NCBI RefSeq assembly: GCF_013408245.1
Contig: NZ_JACBYS010000009.1
Location: 124,001-188,000 of the forward strand
Length of the DNA stretch: 64,000 nt
Source: Duganella sp. 1224
Lineage (GTDB): Bacteria; Pseudomonadota; Gammaproteobacteria; Burkholderiales; Burkholderiaceae_D
Direction: 5' to 3'
Shown here: in pieces, positions 34,768 through 42,536 of the stretch
Position numbering within the stretch: the first letter of the stretch is position 1
Layout of the letters: every line of letters starts with the position of its first letter
The notes under the pieces: model-generated
Seen by the model: only the letters and a program-made list of their open reading frames with translations
Databases searched by the model: none
Told to the model about the DNA's origin: nothing
Program-made: the position numbers and the translations under genes

Positions 34768-35106
34768 ATGAAAGTCGAAATCCGGACCGTTAGCGCCAAC
34801 GACGCGTTGTCGCTCAAGTACCCGCCGGGCTCGAAAGGCGTGGTGGATGGCGGCAGCTTCGGCGCCGTGCTGCAAAACACGCAAGCACAGCAATCCGACG
34901 CGGCCCAGGAGCTGGACGCTTATATGAAGATGACGCCGGAGGAGCGCGTGGCGAAAGCGATGCGCCAACAACTGGGCATCTCCGACGATCAGTACAACGC
35001 CATGACGCCTGAGCAGAAGAAAGCGGTCGATGAAAAAATCGCCGAGATGATCAAGCAGAAGCTGCAGCAGCAAATCGCGGAGCAGACGGGCAAGGTAGCA
35101 AGTTAA
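34768..35106 (+). CDS. Small cytoplasmic protein of unknown function
   Basis: A 112-residue protein with an acidic helical C-terminal half: DAYMKMTPEERVAKAMRQQL, then LGISDDQYNAMTPEQKKAVDEKIAEMIKQKLQQQ. This MTPEER...MTPEQKKAV pattern recurs in small beta-proteobacterial proteins of unknown role, as far as I recall. There is no signal or TM helix. The ribosome site is AGGAG. It is divergent from the coiled-coil gene at 34307-34621 and may share a regulatory region with it. Confidence 0.65.
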   Translation: MKVEIRTVSANDALSLKYPPGSKGVVDGGSFGAVLQNTQAQQSDAAQELDAYMKMTPEERVAKAMRQQLGISDDQYNAMTPEQKKAVDEKIAEMIKQKLQQQIAEQTGKVAS

Positions 35107-35125
35107 TTGCCGCTGACAGCCGCTT

Positions 35126-35842
35126 TTAATCGGGCCTGGTCTCAAACACTTCCTTTGCGACCGCAAGGGCCGTGTAAACGCTCGACCAGCCCGAGTAGAA
35201 CGCCACATGCGTCATCAGTTCCGATAGTTCCGCCCGGCTCACACCGTTGTCCATTGCCCGGTTCAGGTAGAACCCAAGTTGAGCGGTCTGGGCCGTGGCG
35301 ATGACGGAACAAATCGTCACCAGGCAGCGGTCACGTGGCGAGAGTTCTGGCTGCAACCATAGGTCCCCGAACAATACGTCCTTCGTCAGTTGCACCAGGC
35401 CTGGCGCGACGTCGCCGAATTTGCGCTGCACGATGGCGTGGCGTCGTGCTTCGGCGACGCTATCCAAGGCGGCCGGCATGGCAGCGCTGGACAGCTGTCC
35501 GGCATCGATGCCGCGCTGTTCAAAAACGCCGCTTGCCACTGTCGCCGCCGCCATGGCGTTCCCCCAGCCGGAATAAAAAGCCAGATGCGCAATCATTCCG
35601 GAAATCTCGCTGGGCTTCACGCCATGATCCAGCGCGAGCGCCAGATAAGAGGGCGTCTGCTCACTTTGTCCGCGTGCGATCAGGACGGACAAGGTGAGCA
35701 GGGCACGGTCGCGGCCAGACAGCTGCGGACGCCGCCAGACATCGCCTTGCAACACCCGCGTCGTGTAACGTGCAAGCGCGGGTGCTACTTTGCGGACGTC
35801 TTCCAGCGTGTCGGGCATCGATGAACCTGGATGAGCCATCAT
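35126..35842 (-). CDS. Carboxymuconolactone decarboxylase (CMD) family protein, two-domain
   Basis: A 238-residue protein with two CMD/AhpD-like repeats, each containing the motif SGRDRALLTLSVLIARG...HGVKPSEISGMIAHLAFYSGW (first) and SPRDRCLVTICSVIA...NGVSRAELSELMTHVAFYSGW (second). The AhpD-type CxxC peroxidase pair is absent. It is third in the operon SDR-SnoaL-CMD and starts 3 nt after the SnoaL stop. ATG codons at 35842 and 35839, and a GTG at 35845, are all possible starts. Such proteins often act in aromatic or quinone metabolism, but the substrate is unknown. Confidence 0.85.
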   Translation of the reverse strand: MMAHPGSSMPDTLEDVRKVAPALARYTTRVLQGDVWRRPQLSGRDRALLTLSVLIARGQSEQTPSYLALALDHGVKPSEISGMIAHLAFYSGWGNAMAAATVASGVFEQRGIDAGQLSSAAMPAALDSVAEARRHAIVQRKFGDVAPGLVQLTKDVLFGDLWLQPELSPRDRCLVTICSVIATAQTAQLGFYLNRAMDNGVSRAELSELMTHVAFYSGWSSVYTALAVAKEVFETRPD

Positions 35843-35845
35843 CAC

Positions 35846-36247
35846 TTACGCCGGAACCAGGCGCAACGGCTGGAAGCCCAGTTTGTTGGCGAATATTTCC
35901 TGGATTTGTACGGCGAAAGGCAGCGGGCGCCATGCGACCTCGATGTGGTCGATCAGACCGTTCTCATCCAGGTGCAGATGTTCGTTGCCCTTGACCGTGA
36001 TGCCATTGCACGAAAAGCTGAAGAACACCGCCACGTCGCGGCCCGACGAAAAGGTCAGGTGGACGTCGAGCGTGTCGATGGTGGCCAGAAAACCGGCCAG
36101 GATTTGTACCACCGCTTCCTTGCCTTCGGTCGGTTCGGGGAAGATGGGGCCGTGCAGAACGATATTGTCCGCCAGGTGAGGGATGATGCCCTGCGTATCC
36201 TTGTTGCGCAAGGCGTTGAAATAGTCGGTGACGTGCGTCGTATTCAT
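35846..36247 (-). CDS. SnoaL/NTF2-like family protein
   Basis: A 133-residue cone-shaped alpha+beta protein (MNTTHVTDYFNALRNKDTQGIIPHLADNIVLHGP, then GKEAVVQILAGFL and VAVFFSFSCNGITVKGNEHLHLDENGLIDHIEVAW). NTF2-like proteins of this kind are isomerases, hydrolases or binding proteins, and the exact role is not clear from sequence. It lies between the SDR gene (24 nt upstream) and the CMD gene (adjacent), so it probably works in the same pathway. Confidence 0.8.
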   Translation of the reverse strand: MNTTHVTDYFNALRNKDTQGIIPHLADNIVLHGPIFPEPTEGKEAVVQILAGFLATIDTLDVHLTFSSGRDVAVFFSFSCNGITVKGNEHLHLDENGLIDHIEVAWRPLPFAVQIQEIFANKLGFQPLRLVPA

Positions 36248-36271
36248 GGTGTGTGCTCCTGTTGCAAGAGG

Positions 36272-36982
36272 TTAGCGGCCGGCGTGCTGGCCGCCGTCGA
36301 CGTGGATGATTTCGCCGGTGATGAACTCGGCGGTTTCGAGGAAGGTGATGGCGCTGGCCACCTCGCTTGCTTCGCCGATGCGGCCCAGCGGATGGTATTG
36401 GCCGAAGAACTTGAGATTCTCCTCGGCGTGCATTGGCGTCTTGATGACGCCCGGTGCGACGGCGTTGACGCGGATGCGTCTGTCGGCGTACTCGATCGCC
36501 AGCGCCCGCGTGGCCGCGTTCAGGCCGCCCTTGGTCAGGCCCGCCAGCCCGGTGTAGACGCCGCCGCTCATGCCGTTGTCGATGCTGCCGGTGACCGTCA
36601 CCACATGGCCGGCCGCTTGTTTTTCCATTTCGGTCAACGCCAGCTGGGTGATGTGGAAGAAGCCGGCCATGTTCACGTTCATGATGGCGTTGTAATCGTC
36701 GATGGTGTTCTCGGTGAACGGCTTGCCGATGTAGATGCCGGCGTTGTTGACCAGGCTGTCCACGCGGCCGAAACGCGCCAGCGCCTCGGCCACCACGCGC
36801 TGGGCGGTGGCGCGGTCGCCGATGTCGCCGGCGACAGTGGCGACGTCCGGATCGTCGGACGGCTTGATGGTGCGCGAGGTGGCGACCACGCGGTAACCGA
36901 GCTGGCGATACGCCTTGACGATTGCCGCGCCGATGCCTTGCGACGCGCCGGTGACGATGGCGACTTTTTGTGCTGCACTCAT
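36272..36982 (-). CDS. SDR family oxidoreductase with non-canonical active site
   Basis: A 236-residue Rossmann-fold protein. The cofactor motif is TGASQGIGAAI; NNAGIYIG and the Ser in VTVTGSIDNG are present; the C-terminal half has IRVNAVAPGVIKTPM and ITGEIIHVDGGQHAGR. The usual YxxxK reads AGLTKGG: the tyrosine position holds Ala, with a Tyr four residues earlier (VYTGLAGLTK). The enzyme may use that Tyr or may have a changed function. It is first in an operon with SnoaL and CMD genes and divergent from a LysR gene that probably controls it. Confidence 0.85.
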   Translation of the reverse strand: MSAAQKVAIVTGASQGIGAAIVKAYRQLGYRVVATSRTIKPSDDPDVATVAGDIGDRATAQRVVAEALARFGRVDSLVNNAGIYIGKPFTENTIDDYNAIMNVNMAGFFHITQLALTEMEKQAAGHVVTVTGSIDNGMSGGVYTGLAGLTKGGLNAATRALAIEYADRRIRVNAVAPGVIKTPMHAEENLKFFGQYHPLGRIGEASEVASAITFLETAEFITGEIIHVDGGQHAGR

Positions 36983-37139
36983 GATAGACCTCTCTCGAAA
37001 ATGGGTGAATCGATACGAACTCGACAGGGAGAATGGTAGGTGCGCACAGGGCCTGGAACAATCCGCCGGCCCGGCAATTCATTTTTGCGAAAACAGCATT
37101 TGAGAGGATGGTGATGGGGAGCGGGTACAATCAGCGGCT

Positions 37140-38120
37140 ATGCATGTTCAGACTCTACGTTACTTTTTGATGGTTGCCACCAGCGGCAGTTTTCTTGCCA
37201 CGGCCCGGCATTTTGAGGTGCCGGCATCGTCGGTGTCGCGCGCCATCTCGTCGCTGGAACACGAACTCGGTCAGCAGCTGTTCTACCGCAGCACGCGCGC
37301 GGTCCGGCTCACCGAGCAGGGACAGCGCTACTACGCGCAGGTGCGGCAGGCGGTGGAGCTGATCGACAGCGCCGCCGAGCAGTTCGACGATAGCTCCAGG
37401 GGCATACGCGGACTGGTGCGTATCAATGCGCCGGACTCGCTGGGCCGGCTGCATATTGGCCGCCTGGTCAATCAGATGCAGGACAGGTATCCGGATCTGG
37501 TGGTGGAACTGACGCTGACCAATGCCTTTGTCGATCCGGTGCAGGAGGGAGCGGACATCACCGTCCGCGTGGGACGGCTGGTGGATTCGGGATTGATTGG
37601 CAAGGTGGTGTGTGCGCACCGCTACGTGCTCGCGGCGAGCCCGGCGTACCTGGCCAGGCGCGGTACGCCCCGGCATCCGGAGGCGTTGCTGGAGCATAGC
37701 TGCCTGCTGTACAAGGGGCAGCAGGAGCCGCAGCGCTGGCACTTTCGGCGCTCGGCCAGCGAGGTGTTCGAGCCGCTGGTGGTCAACGGGCCGTTACGCA
37801 GTAATAACTCGGAAATTCTGATTAATGCGGCGCTGGCCGGACAGGGCATCGTGCTGATGCCGACCTGGCTGTATCAGCCGGCCAGTTTCACGGAGGGGCG
37901 GCTGGTGGGGTTGCTGCCGGACTGGGAGATTTCGGCGTATGCCGATCCGCTGTACATTCAGATCCTGTCGCCGGAGAACCGGCTGCGATCGCAAAAGGTG
38001 CGCGAATTGTCGGCTTTTCTTGTGGATGCGATCGGGTCGCCGCCGTATTGGGATGCGTTGTGGCAGGCCAACCCCTCAAGCTGCGAGGGGTCTGACCCCG
38101 TACGGGGTCAGACCCCATAG
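37140..38120 (+). CDS. LysR-type transcriptional regulator with a palindrome-encoded C-terminal tail
   Basis: A 326-residue regulator. The HTH (about 1-60) includes FLMVATSGSFLATARHFEVP and SVSRAISSLEHELGQQLFYRS; the effector domain follows. It is divergent from the SDR operon, its likely target. A TACAAT box at 37126-37131 lies 8 nt before the ATG, which suggests a very short or absent leader. The last 11 residues and the stop codon (EGSDPVRGQTP then TAG) are encoded by a GTAC-centred palindrome, so a repeat insertion seems to have replaced the original 3' end after WDALWQ. Confidence 0.9.
   Translation: MHVQTLRYFLMVATSGSFLATARHFEVPASSVSRAISSLEHELGQQLFYRSTRAVRLTEQGQRYYAQVRQAVELIDSAAEQFDDSSRGIRGLVRINAPDSLGRLHIGRLVNQMQDRYPDLVVELTLTNAFVDPVQEGADITVRVGRLVDSGLIGKVVCAHRYVLAASPAYLARRGTPRHPEALLEHSCLLYKGQQEPQRWHFRRSASEVFEPLVVNGPLRSNNSEILINAALAGQGIVLMPTWLYQPASFTEGRLVGLLPDWEISAYADPLYIQILSPENRLRSQKVRELSAFLVDAIGSPPYWDALWQANPSSCEGSDPVRGQTP
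38087..38116. repeat. GTAC-centred 30-bp palindrome inside a LysR gene (copy D)
   Basis: A perfect palindrome with the same sequence as the core at 11339-11368. Unlike the other copies it is inside an open reading frame and supplies its final codons. The flanks include a small CCCCTC/GAGGGG hairpin just before it. Confidence 0.9.
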
Positions 38121-38163
38121 CCGAGGTCGTGGCCGATTGCAGACGGTGCCTCGGGGTAGGCGC

Positions 38164-39015
38164 TTAGTGGCCGGTGGCGACCGGGCGGCTGGTGTCGCTG
38201 ACCCATTCGCTCCACGATCCCGGATACAGCGCCGCGCCCGGCAGGCCGGCCACTTCCAGGGCCAGCAGGTTGTGGCAGGCGGTGACGCCGGAGCCGCATT
38301 GCATGATGGCTTTCGCCGGATCGTCGAACAGCGGCGCGAAGTCGGCCTTCAGCTGTTCGGCGCTCTTGAAGCGGCCTTCGGCGGTCAGATTGTCCTTGAA
38401 AAAGCGGTTGCGCGCGCCGGGAATGTGGCCGCCCACCGGGTCGATGGTTTCGTTCTCGCCGCGATAGCGGTCGGGCGCGCGGGCGTCGACCACGGTGCGC
38501 GCCTGCGTCGACAGGTTGGCTGCCACGTCGTCCGCGCTGACCGTCGACACCAGCGACGGCCGCTCGCTGATCGCGCCCGGCGTGCGGCGCTCGGCCTGCG
38601 TGACCATCGGCAGGCCGGCCGCTTGCCAGGCGACCAGGCCGCCATCCAGCACGGCCACGGCCGGATGGCCGACCCAGCGCAGCAGCCACCACAGGCGCGC
38701 CGCGAACATGCCGCCGTGCGCATCGTACGCCACCACTTGCGTGTCGTCGCTGATGCCCCAGCCGCGCAGCGTCTCGATGAAGGCGGCGCGGCCCGGCAGC
38801 GGGTGCCGGCCCTGGAACTTGCCATCCGCGCCCACCTTCGAACCGGACAGGTCCGTGTCCACATTGGCGTACTGCGCGCCGGCGATGTGGCCGATGGCGA
38901 AGCTGTCCAGGCCGGCGTTCGGGTTCATCAGGTCATGGCGGCAGTCGAGGATGACCCAGTGCGGATCGTCCAGGTGCTGGGACAGGGTGGCGGCGTCGAT
39001 CAGGGTGGTGTGCAT
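38164..39015 (-). CDS. sseA: Sulfurtransferase, 3-mercaptopyruvate type
   Basis: A 283-residue protein with two rhodanese domains. The active-site loop CGSGVTAC at C240 matches 3-mercaptopyruvate sulfurtransferases (CG(S/T)GVTA) rather than thiosulfate rhodaneses. The N-terminal domain is inactive (HPLPGRAAF... DAHGG). It should move sulfur from mercaptopyruvate to a thiol or cyanide in the cytoplasm. It is last in an apparent operon with a Rieske oxygenase and an EamA transporter, 11 nt after the latter. Confidence 0.9.
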   Translation of the reverse strand: MHTTLIDAATLSQHLDDPHWVILDCRHDLMNPNAGLDSFAIGHIAGAQYANVDTDLSGSKVGADGKFQGRHPLPGRAAFIETLRGWGISDDTQVVAYDAHGGMFAARLWWLLRWVGHPAVAVLDGGLVAWQAAGLPMVTQAERRTPGAISERPSLVSTVSADDVAANLSTQARTVVDARAPDRYRGENETIDPVGGHIPGARNRFFKDNLTAEGRFKSAEQLKADFAPLFDDPAKAIMQCGSGVTACHNLLALEVAGLPGAALYPGSWSEWVSDTSRPVATGH

Positions 39016-39026
39016 GGGCGGTTTCC

Positions 39027-39950
39027 TTATACTTCGCTGGCGATGGGGTCGGTTTTCGAAATGGCCTTGCCTTTGTCGGTGCTGCGGGTATTGTAGAACG
39101 TCGCGGCCATGCCCGACACGAGAATGATGCCGATGCCGGCCCAGCTATGCCAGTCAAACACGTCGCCGAAGATCAGCACGCCCCACGCGCTGGAAAAGAC
39201 GATGCCAGTGTACTGGAGATTGGCCACCACCAGCGTACTGCCGAGACGGTAGGCGCGGGTCATGGCGATCTGCGCGCTGGTGGCGCACACGCCGATGGCC
39301 AGCAGCAGCAGGCCGCTGCGCCAATGGGTGACCGGATGCCAGACCGGGCCGTCGGCGCCGCCGGTCAGGAACACGCCGGCCAGCCCGGCCAGCAGGTTCA
39401 TCACGGTAAAGTAGAACACCACGCGGTTTTCCGGTTCGCCGGCCAGGCCCAGCTTGCGCACCTGCAGGTAGGCCATGGCGGTGATCATGCTGGAGCCCAG
39501 CGCGATCAGCGCCGGCGTCAGCTGGTTGGCGTTGAACGCCGGCCGCAGCAGCAGCGTGACGCCGACAAAGCTCATGCCCACCGCCACCAGCAGCGGCCAC
39601 TTGACGTCGCCCCTGGCGTGCCACCAGCCCATGGCGAACAGCCACACGGCGATCCAGATCGGCGACAGGTAGTTGAGGGTCATGGCGGTGGCCAGCGGCA
39701 GCTGGCCGATGGAGTAGTACCACAACCACAGGGAGATCACGCCGATGACGCCACGCCACAGGTGGGCGCCCGGCATCGACGTGCGGAAGGTTTCGCCCGA
39801 CAGCTTGATGATGGTACCGAGGGTGATCACGCCGACCACGCCGCGGTACATGACCAGTTCGGATGTTGAGAATTCCACCGACGCCAGTTTCACGCACACG
39901 CCCATGGCGGCAAACATGAAACTGGCAAACAACATCCACAGTGACTGCAT
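39027..39950 (-). CDS. DMT superfamily (EamA) transporter
   Basis: A 307-residue protein with ten hydrophobic helices in two EamA repeats (first starting LWMLFASFMFAAMGVCVKLAS; second near TPALIALGSSMITAMAYLQV). These carry metabolites or amino acids across the inner membrane; substrate unknown. The ATG at 39950 begins 5 nt after the Rieske oxygenase stop. A longer in-frame extension upstream only repeats the oxygenase region in another frame. Its operon partners suggest a small sulfur- or nitrogen-containing organic substrate, which is only an inference. Confidence 0.88.
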   Translation of the reverse strand: MQSLWMLFASFMFAAMGVCVKLASVEFSTSELVMYRGVVGVITLGTIIKLSGETFRTSMPGAHLWRGVIGVISLWLWYYSIGQLPLATAMTLNYLSPIWIAVWLFAMGWWHARGDVKWPLLVAVGMSFVGVTLLLRPAFNANQLTPALIALGSSMITAMAYLQVRKLGLAGEPENRVVFYFTVMNLLAGLAGVFLTGGADGPVWHPVTHWRSGLLLLAIGVCATSAQIAMTRAYRLGSTLVVANLQYTGIVFSSAWGVLIFGDVFDWHSWAGIGIILVSGMAATFYNTRSTDKGKAISKTDPIASEV

Positions 39951-39955
39951 CGTGC

Positions 39956-41062
39956 TCAGGCCTTTACATCGATGCGGCTGCGGTACCACTCGTGGAAGTG
40001 CTGCATGCCGTCTTCCATCGGCGACTGGTACGGTCCGCCGTCGGTTTCGCCGCGGTCGAGCAGGGCCTTGCGGCCGGCGTCCATGCGCTGGCCGATCTCG
40101 TCGTCCTCGATGCAGGTTTCCATGTAGGCGGCGCGTTCGGCCTCGATGAATTCGCGCTCGAACAGCACGATCTCCTCGGGGTAGTAGAACTCGACCACGT
40201 TGCGCGTGCGCTGTGGGCCTTCCGGCCACAAGGTCGAGACGATCAGCACGTGCGGATACCATTCGACCATGATGTTCGGATACAGCGTCAGCCAGATGGC
40301 GCCGTACGGCGGCGGTTCGCCGCCGCGGAACTTCAGCACCTGTTCCTGCCAGCGCTTGTAGATTTCCGAGCCGGATTTCTGCAGCCCCTTGTGCACGCCC
40401 ACCGTCTGCACGCTGTATTCCTTGCCGAATTCCCAGCGCAGGTCGTCGCAGGTGACGAAGCTGCCCAGGCCCGGGTGGAATGGCTCGACGTGGTAGTCCT
40501 CCAGGTAGACCTCGATGAAGGTCTTCCAGTTGTAGTTGCACTCGTGGACTTCGACATGGTCCAGCATGTAACCGCTGAAGTCCAGGTCCTTGGTGACCGA
40601 CAGCCCGTTCAGCGCTTCCATGACGTTGTAGCCGTTTTGCTCGAACAGCAGGCCGTTCCAGTTTTGCAACGGCGTCTTGGGCAGGTTGAGGCACGGCGTC
40701 TCGGCGAAATGCGGCGCGCCGATCAGTTCACCCTTGAGGTCGTACGTCCAGCGGTGCAGCGGGCAAACGATGTTGTTCGTATTGCCACGGCCATTGAGCA
40801 TCAGCGCCTGGCGATGGCGGCAGACATTGGACACCAGTTCGATGCCGTTGGCGTTACGCACCAGCATGCGGCCTTCGTTTTCGGCGGCGAGGGTGGCATA
40901 GTCGCCGGTGTTCGGCACCATCAGCTCGTGTCCGACATAGCGCGGACCGGCTTTAAAAAGTTGCTGCATTTCCCGCTGCAGTAGCGTTTCGTCAAAATAG
41001 ACGCTTACCGGAAGTTGCGCGGTTGGCCGCGCTAGCTTGGCGTGGGTACCCAGATCGGACAT
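39956..41062 (-). CDS. Rieske-type (aromatic ring-hydroxylating) oxygenase alpha subunit
   Basis: A 368-residue oxygenase. The Rieske cluster ligands are C81, H83, C100 and H103 (CRHRQALML and CPLHRWTYD). The mononuclear iron site is in EDYHVEPFHPG, with the third acidic ligand further on. Such enzymes hydroxylate rings or demethylate quaternary amines; the group with betaine- or carnitine-type substrates is as likely as true aromatics. No reductase gene is adjacent. It is the first of a three-gene operon with an EamA transporter and a mercaptopyruvate-type sulfurtransferase. Confidence 0.88.
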   Translation of the reverse strand: MSDLGTHAKLARPTAQLPVSVYFDETLLQREMQQLFKAGPRYVGHELMVPNTGDYATLAAENEGRMLVRNANGIELVSNVCRHRQALMLNGRGNTNNIVCPLHRWTYDLKGELIGAPHFAETPCLNLPKTPLQNWNGLLFEQNGYNVMEALNGLSVTKDLDFSGYMLDHVEVHECNYNWKTFIEVYLEDYHVEPFHPGLGSFVTCDDLRWEFGKEYSVQTVGVHKGLQKSGSEIYKRWQEQVLKFRGGEPPPYGAIWLTLYPNIMVEWYPHVLIVSTLWPEGPQRTRNVVEFYYPEEIVLFEREFIEAERAAYMETCIEDDEIGQRMDAGRKALLDRGETDGGPYQSPMEDGMQHFHEWYRSRIDVKA

Positions 41063-41388
41063 CCAAACCCCCCTTAATTAAAATTTCAAACCAAGAAGAG
41101 ACAGAATCCGTAAAGACGACCCGCATAACGTGAATGCGTTGAGGTGGTATTTAGGACAGAACCGGCGATTATACCGTGTTTTACTCTCGACCAACAGCCT
41201 GCCGTGCTCGTTTTTCGTGCATAAACTTGCAATTCCTGCATGCTGGCACGGCAAATGGGGGCGATTGCGATAAAATCCAGAGTCGCCGCCGCGCCGGACT
41301 GCTAATGTTCCACCGGATAAGGTGGTTTGTTCTAAAATATCGGGCTACACTGCGCTGGCATTGTTGTGCCAAAGATAACTGAGTGACT
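41063..41388. other. Intergenic region of 326 bases between divergent operons
   Basis: It lies between the Rieske oxygenase start and xseB. It is more AT-rich than its surroundings and holds candidate promoter elements on both strands (for example TTAATTAAAATTT near 41072 and TAAAAT near 41335), but no clean -35/-10 pair. I see no gene, tRNA, riboswitch or long repeat in it. Confidence 0.5.
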
Positions 41389-41652
41389 ATGTCTAAGAAA
41401 ATAACTGCCGACGCGACCGCCGCCGTCCCCGCTCCCGCTTCGTTTGAAGAAGCGATGGCCGAGCTGGCACAACTGGTCGCGCAAATGGAGGCAGGACAGC
41501 TGCCGCTGGAAGCTTCGGTGGCCGCCTACGCGCGCGGCTCGGAGCTGGTGAAGTTCTGCGCCGCCCAGCTGGAGAAAGTCGAATCCCAGGTCAAGGTATT
41601 GGAAGGCGACATGCTGAAGCCCTTCGTGGAAGCCGCCGAGGGCGATCAATGA
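41389..41652 (+). CDS. xseB: Exodeoxyribonuclease VII small subunit
   Basis: An 87-residue helical subunit that with XseA degrades single-stranded DNA. Family signature: SFEEAMAELAQLVAQMEAGQLPLEASVAAYARGSELVKFC and AQLEKVESQVKVL. The ATG at 41389 was preferred to a GTG two codons earlier. It overlaps ispA by 4 nt (ATGA), the usual xseB-ispA-dxs order. xseA is not in the window. Confidence 0.95.
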   Translation: MSKKITADATAAVPAPASFEEAMAELAQLVAQMEAGQLPLEASVAAYARGSELVKFCAAQLEKVESQVKVLEGDMLKPFVEAAEGDQ

Positions 41653-42536
41653 GCGCCTTCGACGACTGGATGAAAACCGTGCAGGCCGGATCGGAAAACG
41701 ATTTATCCGCTTTCCTGCCGGCCGCCGATGCGATCCCGGCCAGGCTGCACGCGGCGATGCGCTATGCGCTGCTGGGCGGCGGCAAGCGCGTGCGCCCGCT
41801 GCTGGTGTACGCGGCCGGCGCGCTGTTCGGCGCCGACGCCTCGACGCTGAGCCGCGCGGCGGCGGCCGTGGAAATGATCCACGCCTATTCGCTGGTGCAC
41901 GACGACATGCCGTGCATGGACGACGACGAACTGCGTCGCGGCAAGCCCACCGTGCACGTGGCCTACGACGAGGCCACCGCGCTGCTGGTCGGCGACGCGC
42001 TGCAGTCGCAGGCCTTCATGGTGCTGGCGGCGGCCGACCAGGTCCCGCCGGCGCGCGCGCTGGCGATGGTGCGCCTGCTGGCGCAGGCTTCCGGCTCGGC
42101 CGGCATGTGCGGCGGCCAGGCGATTGATCTCGACAGCGTGGGCCTCAGCCTGACGCTGGAGCAACTGGAGCAGATGCACCAGCTGAAGACCGGCGCGCTG
42201 CTGCGCGCCTCGGTGGTGCTGGGCGCGCTGGCCGGCAAGGATTTGTCGGATGAAGAACTGAACGCGCTGAACGTCTACGCGCGCGCCATCGGCCTGGCGT
42301 TCCAGGTGGTGGACGATGTGCTCGATGCGACGGCCGATTCGGCCACGCTGGGCAAAACCGCCGGCAAGGACGCCGCCGACAACAAGCCGACCTATGTGTC
42401 GATACTGGGGCTGGAGCCATCGCGCGCGCTGGCGGAACAATTGCGGCGCGACGCGCACGCGGCGCTCGCACCGTTTGGAGAAAAAGCTCTGCGATTACGC
42501 GAACTCGCGGATTTGATCGTGCAGCGGAAGGCATAA
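41649..42536 (+). CDS. ispA: Farnesyl diphosphate synthase (geranyltranstransferase)
   Basis: A 295-residue prenyl synthase that condenses IPP with DMAPP and GPP to form farnesyl diphosphate. The first aspartate-rich motif is DDMPCMDDDELRRG (D85-D91) with GGGKRVRPLL before it; the second is VVDDVLD. Product chain length cannot be read directly but the neighbourhood is typical of ispA. It abuts dxs, and both feed the prenyl supply used by ubiA at 60315. Confidence 0.96.
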   Translation: MSAFDDWMKTVQAGSENDLSAFLPAADAIPARLHAAMRYALLGGGKRVRPLLVYAAGALFGADASTLSRAAAAVEMIHAYSLVHDDMPCMDDDELRRGKPTVHVAYDEATALLVGDALQSQAFMVLAAADQVPPARALAMVRLLAQASGSAGMCGGQAIDLDSVGLSLTLEQLEQMHQLKTGALLRASVVLGALAGKDLSDEELNALNVYARAIGLAFQVVDDVLDATADSATLGKTAGKDAADNKPTYVSILGLEPSRALAEQLRRDAHAALAPFGEKALRLRELADLIVQRKA

